From positions 1 through 42,886 of the IMG/VR virus record IMGVR_UViG_3300046003_003842: a stretch of 42,886 nt of DNA. One strand, written 5' to 3'. The notes beneath the pieces were generated by a model. That model had not been told where the DNA came from, did not search any database, and worked only from the letters and a program-made list of their open reading frames with translations. The position numbers and the translations under genes are program-made. The DNA is from a virus. This document shows positions 1 through 8,001 of this stretch, in pieces; position 1 is the first letter of the stretch, and each line of letters starts with the position of its first letter.

Positions 1-138
1 CGCAACTATGCCAATGTGGTTATGCCTATCAACACACAGGTGTTGGTAGTTGTTACTCAGGACATGCAGACCAACAGTTGGAATTTCAGCAGTGGTAAAG
101 CAGTAGGGCAGATTGTTATCAATCAGAACTTTAGATGA
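1..138 (+). CDS. C-terminal fragment of an unidentified protein (5' truncated by window edge)
   Basis: Frame 1 is open from the first base to a TGA at 136-138 and would give about 45 residues ending in VGQIVINQNFR. It overlaps the next gene by ATGA, the junction style used throughout this genome, so it is probably the end of a real gene in the same operon as the curlin-like protein. The fragment is beta-strand rich (alternating Val/Ile) and could belong to a curli-type secretion or assembly gene, but too little is visible to name it. Confidence 0.6.
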   Translation, partial: RNYANVVMPINTQVLVVVTQDMQTNSWNFSSGKAVGQIVINQNFR

Positions 139-2009
139 AAAAGATATTATTAGCCTTGTTGTTAGTATGCTCTAATGCCTATGCTGACCTAACTGATATC
201 AAATTTGGTCGAAATCAAATTGCCGACAGTCAGTGGAATGTCAACGCTTGTCTTAATACTACCACTTGTCAAATCTATAGTAAGCAACCAGGGACAATGT
301 ATAAAATTCCTTGGTACAATGGGCAGTGGTCGTGGCAAACAGGACAATATGTACAATTTAGTCTAACTGGTAATGGCAGCTTTCCATATGAAGGTAAAGT
401 GTATAACAGCAACGGTACATTAGCAGGAACTATAGGTACAGGTAAAATTGTTAATATGGGTCCTGACTATTTCTTTTTTGTGGGATCAGATAACAATACA
501 GGACAGCTATTCAGTGGATCAAGCGGTATGAATAATACCGCTGGTGTTTCATGGACAGGTACTCTTAACCCTACAATACAACAAGCTAACACTTATGCTA
601 ATGCCACATATTCTACGGTTCCGTTAAGTGCAGGTCAAACAGCAACTTCAACTCCAAACAGTAGCACCCCTGCACCAAATTGGCAAATGATTAGAACAAC
701 CAGTAGCCCTGTTGTAATCAGTAATATCTATCCTACCAGTAATAACAGTCCCAGCAATGAAGGAGCGTCCAATGCCTTTGACGGAAATGTAGGAACAAAG
801 TATCTAAACTTTGACAAACAGAACGCAGGTGTTACTGTTAAATTAAACCAAGGACGTGTGGTGAAGAAATTTACAATTACCACTGCCAATGATGCGGTTG
901 AACGTGATCCTGCCAGTTATAAACTATACGGATCAAACGATGGTGTTAATTGGATTTTATTATCAGAAGGAGCATTGAGCTTGTCCGACAGTAGATATGC
1001 CGTCAGTGGTGAAATTGCAGTGGCTAATACTAATGCCTATATCTATTACTTTATAAAATTCCCAAGTATCAAGAACAACAGTGGCAACAGCGTACAAGTC
1101 TCCGAAGTAACATATTACTATGATTTAGATGACGGTGTTATCAGTACTGACACAGGTACCGGTGGCACACCTAGTAACCCTGGGCAAGCAGGCAGTGTCT
1201 GTGCTGATTGTGCGCCTAGTTGGCCAGCTACCAGTGATATTACAGTTAATCAAACAGCACAGAAAAATGCGGCAAAGGGTCGTGTTGCTAATATACTGTT
1301 AGGCAACTACGTTTACATTGATCAAAAAATTGGCAGTAGCGGAAATGCAATAACTATTGAACAAACAGGCAACTACAACAAGATCTCAGGTATAGGCGGC
1401 ACTGACTATGCTATCATTGACGGTGACAACAATACCTTAAACATCAAGCAAGGTGATACACTGGGTAAGAACTTAATTGAATTCAGTGTTACAGGCAACA
1501 CAAATAACATTACACTATGGCAAGCACGTGATCCTACAACAGGTATGCAAGACGGCAGCGAAAGTGGTGGACACTATATGGGCCTAAACATAAATGGCAG
1601 CACCAACACACTGAGCCTAAAACAAAGCAATGACGGCGGCACCACAAGCGGACACTTTGCCTATGTTGATGTCACTGGTAATAACAATAGCGGAACACTA
1701 AAACAAACGGGCAATGGTGAGAAAACATTCTTTGGCATCATCGCCGGCAATACCAATGTGTTTGATATCACACAACAAGGTTCAGGCAGTTATTTTGATT
1801 TGTCGCTGACTGGCAACGGACATTCAGTAACAGCCAACCAAAAGGATGCCGGCAGTCACAAAGCCACAGTCAACTTGACCAACGCAGGTGGCGCTAGCAA
1901 TGTTACTTTACTTCAGCAAGGTAGCACAGCACAGAATATCAATATTACTCAGCAGTGTGCTACCCTATCAGGTTGCTCAGTGAGTGTTACTCAGGGGACT
2001 GGGCCTTAA
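135..2009 (+). CDS. Secreted discoidin / curlin-repeat protein
   Basis: 624 residues. Residues 1-17 form a Sec signal peptide ending in SNAYA. Residues about 190-330 look like an F5/8 type C (discoidin-like) carbohydrate-binding domain (AFDGNVGTKYLNF, SYKLYGSNDGVNW). From about 365 to the end there are Asn/Gln/Gly-rich repeats such as ITIEQTGNYNKIS and FDITQQGSGS, the spacing of curlin (CsgA) repeats. It is therefore a predicted exported, possibly amyloid-forming or surface-binding protein. Curli-type genes are known from marine T4-like phages; a role at the host surface or on the virion is inference. Its 3' end overlaps the convergent TerC gene by 23 bases. Start ATG overlaps the upstream stop. 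Confidence 0.85.
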   Translation: MKKILLALLLVCSNAYADLTDIKFGRNQIADSQWNVNACLNTTTCQIYSKQPGTMYKIPWYNGQWSWQTGQYVQFSLTGNGSFPYEGKVYNSNGTLAGTIGTGKIVNMGPDYFFFVGSDNNTGQLFSGSSGMNNTAGVSWTGTLNPTIQQANTYANATYSTVPLSAGQTATSTPNSSTPAPNWQMIRTTSSPVVISNIYPTSNNSPSNEGASNAFDGNVGTKYLNFDKQNAGVTVKLNQGRVVKKFTITTANDAVERDPASYKLYGSNDGVNWILLSEGALSLSDSRYAVSGEIAVANTNAYIYYFIKFPSIKNNSGNSVQVSEVTYYYDLDDGVISTDTGTGGTPSNPGQAGSVCADCAPSWPATSDITVNQTAQKNAAKGRVANILLGNYVYIDQKIGSSGNAITIEQTGNYNKISGIGGTDYAIIDGDNNTLNIKQGDTLGKNLIEFSVTGNTNNITLWQARDPTTGMQDGSESGGHYMGLNINGSTNTLSLKQSNDGGTTSGHFAYVDVTGNNNSGTLKQTGNGEKTFFGIIAGNTNVFDITQQGSGSYFDLSLTGNGHSVTANQKDAGSHKATVNLTNAGGASNVTLLQQGSTAQNINITQQCATLSGCSVSVTQGTGP

Positions 2010-2688
2010 ACAAATACTTCTTGTGTAGTTGTAGTCTTGCTTGATTGTACTGAACCGCAGTAACAACCAATGCAAATGCCCAAGGTACAACAGCAGCAGC
2101 CCAAGGTACAAGGCCCGCCCACCATGCAGCCATTAATGGTTCTTTCATTAACATTAACATGGCAACGGCAAACAATACAAAGCTACCAATAAACACTGTG
2201 TCGGGCCAACGCTGTAGAAGTTTGCTGACCATAGTAGCACCAAACAAGATGATTGGTACACTGATTAGCAAACCAGCAATAATAAGAACAAAGTTTCCGT
2301 TAGCAGCAGCGGCAATGCCTAGTGCATTATCAATGCCCATAACAGCATCAGCAACCACAATAGTGCCTAATGCTCCCCAGAATGTGTCCTTAGCATCTAT
2401 CTCGTGTTCGCCTGCATCAAATACTAACTTCCAACCAATCCATATCAGTGCTAGAGCACCGATGGCTCGTAGTCCTGGGATTAACAGCAGGTAGGTCAAT
2501 GCCGCAACTGATACAAAGCGTATGGCAATGGCGCCAAAGGTACCCCAGAAGATGGCCTTCTTGCGTAGGTGTTCTGGTAATTTGTTAGCAGCCATTCCAA
2601 TAACAAGAGCGTTATCACCGGCTAATACAATGTCTATCAAAATGATAGCGAGAAATGCCCAAAGGGCTTGGAGCGTAAAGAGTTCCAT
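1987..2688 (-). CDS. TerC-family membrane protein, probable Mn(II) exporter
   Basis: 233 residues with about seven hydrophobic helices. The two family signatures are present: AGDNALVIG (Asp25, Asn26) and GIDNALGIA (Asp120, Asn121), the acidic/Asn pairs that line the metal path in TerC/Alx/MeeF-type proteins. Members of this branch export manganese or load metal for exported enzymes. ATG at 2688 follows AGGA at proper spacing. Directly upstream on the same strand lies a yybP-ykoY-like manganese riboswitch (2700-2797), which supports a manganese function over tellurite resistance. It is transcribed opposite to its neighbours and convergently overlaps the curlin-like gene. Confidence 0.9.
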   Translation of the reverse strand: MELFTLQALWAFLAIILIDIVLAGDNALVIGMAANKLPEHLRKKAIFWGTFGAIAIRFVSVAALTYLLLIPGLRAIGALALIWIGWKLVFDAGEHEIDAKDTFWGALGTIVVADAVMGIDNALGIAAAANGNFVLIIAGLLISVPIILFGATMVSKLLQRWPDTVFIGSFVLFAVAMLMLMKEPLMAAWWAGLVPWAAAVVPWAFALVVTAVQYNQARLQLHKKYLFKAQSPE

Positions 2689-2699
2689 AGTTTTCCTAA

Positions 2700-2797
2700 A
2701 AGTTATGGTCTCACAGCTTTGTCTATAGACCGGGTATTTGCATACCGTGTTGACGACCTATAAAACCAACACTTGTTGGTTAGTTACTCCCCGAGGT
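2700..2797 (-). promoter_or_regulatory. yybP-ykoY manganese riboswitch (candidate)
   Basis: On the minus strand, in order: CGGGGAGTAA (complement of 2783-2793), a hairpin AACCAAC/GTTGGTT, a helix TATAG/CTATA enclosing GTCGTCAACAC and the hairpin GGTAT-gcaa-ATACC followed by CGG, then GACAAAGC and GTGAGACC (2707-2714). These are the conserved blocks of the yybP-ykoY class (GGGGAGUA, GUCAA, ACCGG, GAGACC) in the right order and spacing. It sits about 10-110 bases ahead of the TerC start codon, the classical target. The P1 helix looks weak by eye, and I cannot tell whether control is at translation or termination. Confidence 0.85.
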
Positions 2798-2804
2798 ATT
2801 TAGC

Positions 2805-2812
2805 TATAAATA
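2805..2812 (+). promoter_or_regulatory. T4-type late promoter TATAAATA
   Basis: Exact TATAAATA, the consensus bound by T4-type gp55 late sigma factors, lies 21 bases before the ATG of the 51-residue gene at 2834 and would drive 2834-5542. On the other strand the same interval provides the start region of the riboswitch transcript. Confidence 0.7.
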
Positions 2813-2833
2813 TTGTACAGGTACGGAGCGACA

Positions 2834-2989
2834 ATGGACCTAATTCTAAGCATATTTCTGGCTGGATTCAACCCTAATGAGCCTCGGTGTGTAAAATGGA
2901 CATGGAGTGGTGATGTCTACAATCGCAAGGTTGTATGCTTAGAATGGACAAAGCCACCTCTTAAAGATAAGGATCCTAAGAAAAAATGA
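2834..2989 (+). CDS. Small conserved phage protein (51 aa)
   Basis: ATG at 2834 with GGAG eight bases upstream, stop TGA at 2987-2989 overlapping the next ATG (ATGA). The product starts MDLILSIFLAGFNPNEPRC and contains two Trp-rich, Cys-containing segments (VKWTWSGDVYNRK, VVCLEW) and a Lys-rich tail. Function unknown. It is the first gene behind the TATAAATA promoter and is co-transcribed with the 160-residue protein and the cyclase. Confidence 0.8.
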   Translation: MDLILSIFLAGFNPNEPRCVKWTWSGDVYNRKVVCLEWTKPPLKDKDPKKK

Positions 2990-3468
2990 TTGATCCTATC
3001 ACACTTGGTATTGCTTTTACAGCCGCTCAACAATCGGTTGGCTATATCAAAAAAGCCATTGCTCTAGGCAAAGATGTAAACAGCCTCTATGGACAGTTTG
3101 CCAAGTTCTTTGAAAACAGCGATAAGATTCATGGTGCTAACGTGGCAGCACAAAACAGCAAGAGCATTCTCACTGACGGTCAGATTAGAGCCATGTCAAT
3201 ACAGATTGCCATGCAGAGCAAGGCCCTTAGAGACGCAGAAAAACAACTTAAAGAGATGCTCATATACTCAGGTAATAGTGATGTTTGGGATCAGATGATG
3301 GCCGAGCGTGTGCGTATGTACAAAGAACGAGCTAAACTAGAAGCAGACATAAAAAATGCAAGGATTCAAGCACAGACTGACATGATAGATAGACTACTAA
3401 TAGGTGTAAGTTTTATGGCCATAGCTGTGCCTACTGTGATGTTCAGCTTTGCTATGATAGTTAGATAG
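2986..3468 (+). CDS. Tail-anchored coiled-coil protein, unknown function
   Basis: 160 residues. Residues about 70-135 are strongly helical and charged (RDAEKQLKEMLIY, YKERAKLEADIKNARIQAQ), followed by one membrane helix near the C terminus (LLIGVSFMAIAVPTVMFSFAMI), so it is probably a C-terminally anchored inner-membrane protein. The N-terminal MIDPITLGIAFTAA could be a second amphipathic helix. It overlaps the upstream small gene by four bases and ends seven bases before the cyclase gene. Confidence 0.8.
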   Translation: MIDPITLGIAFTAAQQSVGYIKKAIALGKDVNSLYGQFAKFFENSDKIHGANVAAQNSKSILTDGQIRAMSIQIAMQSKALRDAEKQLKEMLIYSGNSDVWDQMMAERVRMYKERAKLEADIKNARIQAQTDMIDRLLIGVSFMAIAVPTVMFSFAMIVR

Positions 3469-3475
3469 TAAATAT

Positions 3476-5542
3476 ATGATGAAGAAAATACTCTTAAACC
3501 CCTGGACCGCACTGGTCACCCTGGCACTGGTAGTAGGCGTGCGTTTTGCCGATCCTACATTTATAGAAAGCGTAAGACTACGCTATTTTGATCAACTGGT
3601 AACTAGTCAACCTGCTACCGCTGTTCCTGTACACACAGTCAACATTGACGAGTCAGCATTAGACAAGTACGGACAGTTTCCGTTTCCTCGTGGCATCTAT
3701 GCTGAGATAGTCAACGACCTGTACAAGCGTGAAGCCGGCTTAGTTGTGTTCAACATCATGATGCCCGAAGCAGATCGTTTCAAAGAAGACGGTCAACTAG
3801 CAGCCATGATGAAACAGCATCCTGTGATATTGCCCAGCCTGGGCAGCGACAAAGAAAAGAACATAGCCCGCAAGCCTGGCGTTAGTGTAATTGGTCAACA
3901 TCCTGCAGGCATGGTTGTTGAATATCCTGGATTGATCAGCAGTGTACCTTTGATAAACAACAATGCCGCTGGCGTTGGTATAGTAAACACATTCCCAGAA
4001 GTAGACGGTGTTGTCCGTCGTATGCCATTAGTAATACTAAGCCAAGAACAACTACATCCTGCATTGGCTTTAGAGACTTTGCGTGTGGCTGCTACTGATC
4101 CTAGTTTTCAAATCAAGATTGGGGAGATGGGAGTAGAAGCAGTTCGTGTTCCTAAGTTTGGAAAAATTGCCACAGACGATCTAAGCCGTATTTGGATTGA
4201 CTGGAGCAATCGTCCAACTGCACATAGTCTTACTGATCTGCCAACCAGTTTCAACGGTGAAATTGTCATAGTCGGTCTAAGTGCTGCTGGCCTGGCCAAT
4301 CCCATAGCAACTAGTCGTGGTGAAGTGTGGCCACATGAACTACAGGCCAGTGTACTAGGCACATTGGTCACCCAGACCAATATTCAACGACCCGGCTATG
4401 CCAATGATCTAGAAGTTGTAGCACTGTTGGCTGTTGGCCTACTATTATTATTTTTAACAAGGTGGACTTATGTTGGACTCACTGCGACTGTTATGCTTGG
4501 TGTTGGCAGCGTGTTTGCTAGCCAGTATGCTTATGCCTCTTTTTATTATCTTTTTGATACCACAGCTTTTACTGCTGGTGTGGTTCTCGTTGCTCTACAC
4601 GCTTATGGTGTTAAGTTCGTCAGCGAGTTTTTACAAAAGTCACAGATAAAGAAACAGTTTGGCAGCTATGTCAATCCTGTTATTGTTGAACGCCTACAAA
4701 AGGATCCCAGCTTTATCAAACTGGGTGGTGAGAAGAAAGACCTAACCATCATCATGAGCGACATGCGGAACTTCACTGGACTAGGTGAAACCTATGGTGA
4801 CGATGTTGTGGCATTCACTCAGACCATGAACCGTTACATGACTGCCATTGCTGAACCTATTCTACGCAACAATGGTTGCCTAATCAAGTTCATCGGTGAT
4901 GCCAGCTTGCATGTTCACGGTGCACCTATTCAAGAAGAACAAGACCCGGACCACGCACATGCCGCTGTTCGTACTGGATTAGAAATGATTCATGCAGTTG
5001 AACTGTTTAACATTGAATTGGAAAAAGAAGGCAAACCCAGAGTTGGTATGGGCTTGGGCATTAACACAGGCCCTACCTTGATCGGTAACATTGGTAGTAA
5101 AGACCGCTTTGGCTATGATGTTCTAGGTGACTCAGTGAGTCTAACAGCTCGTCTTGAAAGTCAAACCAAAAACTATGGACAATTAATCATAATTTCCGAG
5201 TTTACAGAGAAGCGGGTGAACGATCAGTACTTTACTTTACCTTTAGACTGTATTGCTGTTAAAGGTAAAAGTATTGGTGTGAGTATTTTTACAGTATTCT
5301 ACATGCCTGATGAAACTGTCAAAGTTAAATGGAACACTGCCCGTGACATGCATAACGGTATGTTGACCTATTATAAACAGCAAAAATGGGATGACGCTAT
5401 AGAATTGTGCAAGACACTCACAGGAGAGTTTGACGGCAATATGGATCACTACTACGAACTGTGGATTGAGCGTATTGCTGATATGCGCTCAAGAAATCTA
5501 GCCGCAGACTGGGACGGAACATTCCGAGCTACTAGCAAGTAA
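3476..5542 (+). CDS. CHASE2 - transmembrane - class III adenylate/guanylate cyclase
   Basis: 688 residues: membrane helix at about 10-25, extracytoplasmic CHASE2 sensor at about 30-300 (TVNIDESALDKYGQFPFPRG is typical), three membrane helices at about 310-380, then a class III cyclase domain at about 390-610. Catalytic residues by family alignment: metal Asp429 (SDMRNFTG) and Asp475 (KFIGDA), Lys471, Asp548 and Arg559. The Lys/Asp pair predicts ATP as substrate. The usual transition-state Asn is Ser555 (GDSVSLTARLES), so activity may be reduced or altered. The tail resembles a short TPR. A membrane-sensor cyclase is most unusual in a phage. Start ATGATG at 3476 lacks a clear Shine-Dalgarno; the terminator at 5545 follows. 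Confidence 0.92.
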   Translation: MMKKILLNPWTALVTLALVVGVRFADPTFIESVRLRYFDQLVTSQPATAVPVHTVNIDESALDKYGQFPFPRGIYAEIVNDLYKREAGLVVFNIMMPEADRFKEDGQLAAMMKQHPVILPSLGSDKEKNIARKPGVSVIGQHPAGMVVEYPGLISSVPLINNNAAGVGIVNTFPEVDGVVRRMPLVILSQEQLHPALALETLRVAATDPSFQIKIGEMGVEAVRVPKFGKIATDDLSRIWIDWSNRPTAHSLTDLPTSFNGEIVIVGLSAAGLANPIATSRGEVWPHELQASVLGTLVTQTNIQRPGYANDLEVVALLAVGLLLLFLTRWTYVGLTATVMLGVGSVFASQYAYASFYYLFDTTAFTAGVVLVALHAYGVKFVSEFLQKSQIKKQFGSYVNPVIVERLQKDPSFIKLGGEKKDLTIIMSDMRNFTGLGETYGDDVVAFTQTMNRYMTAIAEPILRNNGCLIKFIGDASLHVHGAPIQEEQDPDHAHAAVRTGLEMIHAVELFNIELEKEGKPRVGMGLGINTGPTLIGNIGSKDRFGYDVLGDSVSLTARLESQTKNYGQLIIISEFTEKRVNDQYFTLPLDCIAVKGKSIGVSIFTVFYMPDETVKVKWNTARDMHNGMLTYYKQQKWDDAIELCKTLTGEFDGNMDHYYELWIERIADMRSRNLAADWDGTFRATSK

Positions 5543-5544
5543 AC

Positions 5545-5568
5545 AAAAAGGACCTTAGGGTCCTTTTT
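5545..5568. terminator. Bidirectional rho-independent terminator
   Basis: AAAAAGGACC-ttag-GGTCCTTTTT: a strong stem with A-tract on one side and T-tract on the other. It ends the cyclase operon on the plus strand. On the minus strand it coincides with the end of the small membrane-protein operon. Confidence 0.9.
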
Positions 5569-5851
5569 CTTCTGAAACTTTGTTGATCTCGTGTTCGGCT
5601 TTGATGCGTTCGTACTCAATGGTCTTGCCACGCAATTCCATGACAGTTTCAACCTTTTGATTAAGTCTTATAAGATCGTTATCAAGCATACGAATACGAT
5701 CAATAAGAGCGATAAGAGTTCCATTGGCTTGTCCTATAACTGGTTTAATTTCTGTGGTCACCCAAGTCCACACATAGTAGATGAAGTAGCCCATGCCGCC
5801 TGCGGCCACAATAGGAAATCCATACTTGTTTACTAATTCAACTGGATCCAT
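5555..5851 (-). CDS. Small membrane protein with cytoplasmic coiled coil (paralogue 1)
   Basis: 98 residues: an N-terminal membrane helix (YGFPIVAAGGMGYFIYYVWTWV) followed by a coiled coil and charged tail. The GFPI...GYF pattern recurs in the gene at 5980-6258, so the two are paralogues. The GFPI signature followed by a short amphipathic tail resembles YvrJ/BhlA/UviB-type holin-like proteins, so a lysis or membrane role is possible but unproven. ATG follows TTAAGGAACAATTAA of the upstream gene. The end overlaps the terminator. Confidence 0.75.
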   Translation of the reverse strand: MDPVELVNKYGFPIVAAGGMGYFIYYVWTWVTTEIKPVIGQANGTLIALIDRIRMLDNDLIRLNQKVETVMELRGKTIEYERIKAEHEINKVSEEKGP

Positions 5852-5852
5852 T

Positions 5853-5978
5853 TTAATTGTTCCTTAAAATTGCTAGAATCAAACGATCGTTTAATTCTTT
5901 CCATAATTCGGGTTGTGTATCTTTATCTATGTTAACGGCCACTGCGTGTAGCAGTTCTATCTCGCGGCTCTCAATCAT
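5853..5978 (-). CDS. Small unknown protein (41 aa)
   Basis: ATG at 5978, stop TAA at 5853-5855; the reading begins MIESREIELLHAVAVNID and ends LAILRNN. It sits between the two paralogous membrane genes, one base from each stop/start (TAAAATG at both junctions), with AGGA upstream. The tight spacing is the main evidence that it is a gene. It is soluble, acidic and helical; function unknown. Confidence 0.7.
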   Translation of the reverse strand: MIESREIELLHAVAVNIDKDTQPELWKELNDRLILAILRNN

Positions 5979-5979
5979 T

Positions 5980-6258
5980 TTAGTCTTTCCTTTGATCTGC
6001 TTGTTCTGCCCTGCTAATTCGATCGTAATCGGGCTGGAGGCCTAGAGCATGGCTTACTTTAACATCAATACGCTGTAGTTGGTTAGTCATAGTGTCAACA
6101 CGACTGTCTAGACCCTTGATAATGCCACCCATTCCGTTTACGCTAGATGTCACTCCAGCCAAAATAAACTTCAATGTTAGAAAAACAAAGTAGCCTGCAG
6201 CCATGGCTCCAGCAATGGGAAAGCCTAGCTCTGCTACTAATTTAAAAAAATCACCCAT
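5980..6258 (-). CDS. Small membrane protein with coiled-coil tail (paralogue 2)
   Basis: I take the ATG at 6258 (MGDFFKLVAELGFPIAGAM), because AGGAGCGAATC lies immediately upstream; the in-frame ATG further upstream lacks this. One membrane helix (GFPIAGAMAAGYFVFLTLKFIL) is followed by a heptad-like region (GLDSRVDTMTNQLQRIDVKV). Paralogue of 5555-5851, with the same GFPI and GYF residues. Holin-like topology is possible. It overlaps the upstream gene by eight bases. Confidence 0.75.
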   Translation of the reverse strand: MGDFFKLVAELGFPIAGAMAAGYFVFLTLKFILAGVTSSVNGMGGIIKGLDSRVDTMTNQLQRIDVKVSHALGLQPDYDRISRAEQADQRKD

Positions 6259-6451
6259 GATTCGCTCCTGGATTTGTACCATATTTTATAAACTGCACCA
6301 GGGGATCTACTTTGGCTAACATAGCACGGCCGTCGATATTTTGGACAACAAAGCAGTCGCCTGCTTTCCAGCCCAATTTATCAATGTTTAGTTCTTTGTC
6401 CAGAATGATAGATTCTGGACTGACATCCCAATCGTAGTCTAGGTATTTCAC
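6251..6451 (-). CDS. Small conserved phage protein (66 aa)
   Basis: Starts with GTG at 6451 preceded by CGGGAGCGAATC, nearly the same ribosome-binding context as the next gene. The product begins MKYLDYDWDVSPESIILD and contains GWKAGDCFVVQNIDGRAMLAKVDP, a small beta-barrel-like segment. I recognise it only as a type of small protein common in marine T4-like phages. First gene of the four-gene minus-strand operon, behind a TATAAATT element. Confidence 0.75.
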   Translation of the reverse strand: MKYLDYDWDVSPESIILDKELNIDKLGWKAGDCFVVQNIDGRAMLAKVDPLVQFIKYGTNPGANHG

Positions 6452-6468
6452 CGATTCGCTCCCGGTTT

Positions 6469-6476
6469 AATTTATA
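6469..6476 (-). promoter_or_regulatory. Late-type promoter TATAAATT
   Basis: On the minus strand TATAAATT lies about 17 bases ahead of the GTG at 6451, with GGGAG between them. One mismatch to the T4 late consensus. It is divergent from the early-type promoter at 6492-6520. Confidence 0.5.
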
Positions 6477-6491
6477 TGTGTATTTACCGAC

Positions 6492-6520
6492 TTGACAGAT
6501 TTTGACTTTGACTGTATAAT
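6492..6520 (+). promoter_or_regulatory. Consensus sigma-70-type promoter
   Basis: TTGACA (6492-6497), 17-base spacer, TATAAT (6515-6520): a perfect match. It precedes the phosphoesterase gene and overlaps a spurious upstream TTG start. Confidence 0.92.
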
Positions 6521-6545
6521 ATACATATATTACCCGGAGCATTCT

Positions 6546-7406
6546 ATGAAAATCAAACTGGTATCGGATCTGCATTTAGAATTCAGTGACATCAACATCC
6601 AAAACAACGAAGATTGCGATGTGCTGATTCTTGGTGGCGATATCTGTGTAGCACAGGACTTGCATGATCATCCAGAACCCAACAACACTGCCGATCAGGC
6701 TGCAATTGCGGCAGGCACAGGATTGGGTCGTAGACAAGCGGCCGCCCAAAGATATCGTGATTTCTTCAAGCGTTGCAGTTTCCAATTTCCACATGTAATT
6801 TACATCATGGGAAATCATGAATTCTACAATGGCAAGTTTTTTGCGGGAATTGACTATATGCGTGAAGAGCTGGCCAAGTACCCTAACATTTACATGTTGG
6901 AGCAGGACACCAAAGTCATTGATGATGTGACTTTTGTTGGTGCCACACTTTGGACTGACATGAACAAGGGTGATCCTTTGACCATGCATGCCATTGAGGG
7001 TATGATGAACGACTTCCGTATTATTAAAAACGACAAGCGTAACTATGCTCCTATGAGTGCTAGAGATGTTGCTAGTCGTCATGCTAGAACATTGCAGTAT
7101 TTTAGAAGTGTGCTGGCAGAACAACATGATCGCAAGTTTGTTGTGGTTGGTCATCACACTCCTAGTTTTCAAAGTATGCATCCAATGTATCAAGCGCAGA
7201 CTTTGATGAATGGTGGCTATCACAGTGACTTGAGTGAGTTTATTATGGATCATCCGCAGATCAAACTGTGGACACATGGTCACACTCATCATCCGTTTGA
7301 TTACATGATTGGTGAAACTCGCATTGTCTGCAACCCTCGTGGCTACGAAAACGATGGCTACAGTGAGCAAACTGGTTGGAATCCCAACATTGTGTTGGAA
7401 GTCTAA
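6546..7406 (+). CDS. Calcineurin-like metallophosphoesterase
   Basis: 286 residues. All family motifs are present: SDLHLEF (D, H), GGDI, GNHEFY, VVGHH and THGHTHH, so an active two-metal phosphoesterase is expected; substrate unknown. The ATG at 6546 is chosen because GGAG sits just upstream and the longer TTG start at 6492 falls inside the -35 box of the promoter that must transcribe it. First gene of a long run of overlapping genes (to 9888). The next gene starts in its stop codon (TAATG). Confidence 0.92.
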   Translation: MKIKLVSDLHLEFSDINIQNNEDCDVLILGGDICVAQDLHDHPEPNNTADQAAIAAGTGLGRRQAAAQRYRDFFKRCSFQFPHVIYIMGNHEFYNGKFFAGIDYMREELAKYPNIYMLEQDTKVIDDVTFVGATLWTDMNKGDPLTMHAIEGMMNDFRIIKNDKRNYAPMSARDVASRHARTLQYFRSVLAEQHDRKFVVVGHHTPSFQSMHPMYQAQTLMNGGYHSDLSEFIMDHPQIKLWTHGHTHHPFDYMIGETRIVCNPRGYENDGYSEQTGWNPNIVLEV

Positions 7407-7684
7407 TGTACGCCTATTCAGAAGAGTGGAAGAAGTTTAAGCCACCTGATGATGTTCTAGAACGATGTCATCAGGTGCTTATCACTGACAACGATGCTGA
7501 AGCCGCAGGAGAGCCATTTTGGAAGATCAAGAAGTGGTGTCTAGCACATTGCCACAGTTACATTTGGTTTGACATTACAGATGTCAGCGATGCCAGTGGA
7601 CTGTGGGATGAAATTGCCTCCTTCTGGTTCCATGATGAAAAGGATGCAGTAATGTTTACACTAAAATACAAAGGTGGAAAATGA
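7406..7684 (+). CDS. Small DAxMFxLKW-tail family protein 1
   Basis: 92 residues starting at the ATG that overlaps the previous TAA. It contains KKWCLAHCHSYIWF and ends FHDEKDAVMFTLKYKGGK. The WC...C block plus the D-A-x-M-F-x-L-[KR]-[WY] tail recurs in the genes at 7998, 8246, 8659, 9015 and 9619, which marks them as paralogues. Function unknown; the tail looks like a short beta-hairpin/helix module. Position in an early-type operon suggests a host-takeover role (inference). Confidence 0.8.
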   Translation: MYAYSEEWKKFKPPDDVLERCHQVLITDNDAEAAGEPFWKIKKWCLAHCHSYIWFDITDVSDASGLWDEIASFWFHDEKDAVMFTLKYKGGK

Positions 7685-8001
7685 GCAACGAAGAACTAAT
7701 CAAAGCCCTGCGTGGTGTTCAACATGTTGTGATCAATGTCTGCTACGGTGGATTTGGTCTCAGCGAACGGGCTGTTCGTGAGTATAAAGCTATGGCAGGC
7801 ATCACTGACCCCAAATGGTATGATCGCGATGCACCTAGAGACGATCCCTACCTGATCAAAATCGTTCGTGACCTAGGCATGGCTGCTAACGGCCCTCACG
7901 CCAATCTTAAGATTGTAGAAATTCCTCCAGATGTTGAATGGGAGGTTGAGGAATATGATGGCAACGAATGGGTGGCTGAAAAACATAGGACCTGGAAGTG
8001 A
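7681..8001 (+). CDS. Conserved phage protein, unknown function (106 aa)
   Basis: Overlaps its upstream neighbour by ATGA. Sequence features: YGGFGLSERAVREY near the N terminus, a charged middle (DRDAPRDDPYLIKIVRDLG) and an acidic C-terminal strand region (KIVEIPPDVEWEVEEYDGNEW). The GGFGLS block is recurrent in small phage proteins of this type. It lacks the LRW tail, so it is not a member of the surrounding paralogue family. Confidence 0.8.
   Translation: MSNEELIKALRGVQHVVINVCYGGFGLSERAVREYKAMAGITDPKWYDRDAPRDDPYLIKIVRDLGMAANGPHANLKIVEIPPDVEWEVEEYDGNEWVAEKHRTWK

Noticed and set aside
6492-6548. Longer start (TTG) for the first phosphoesterase
   Set aside because: The TTG is part of the -35 box of the perfect promoter, and a good SD precedes the ATG at 6546.
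6576-7370. 264-codon open frame on the minus strand
   Set aside because: Exactly antisense to the well-supported phosphoesterase; no start signals and a composition that follows the sense gene.
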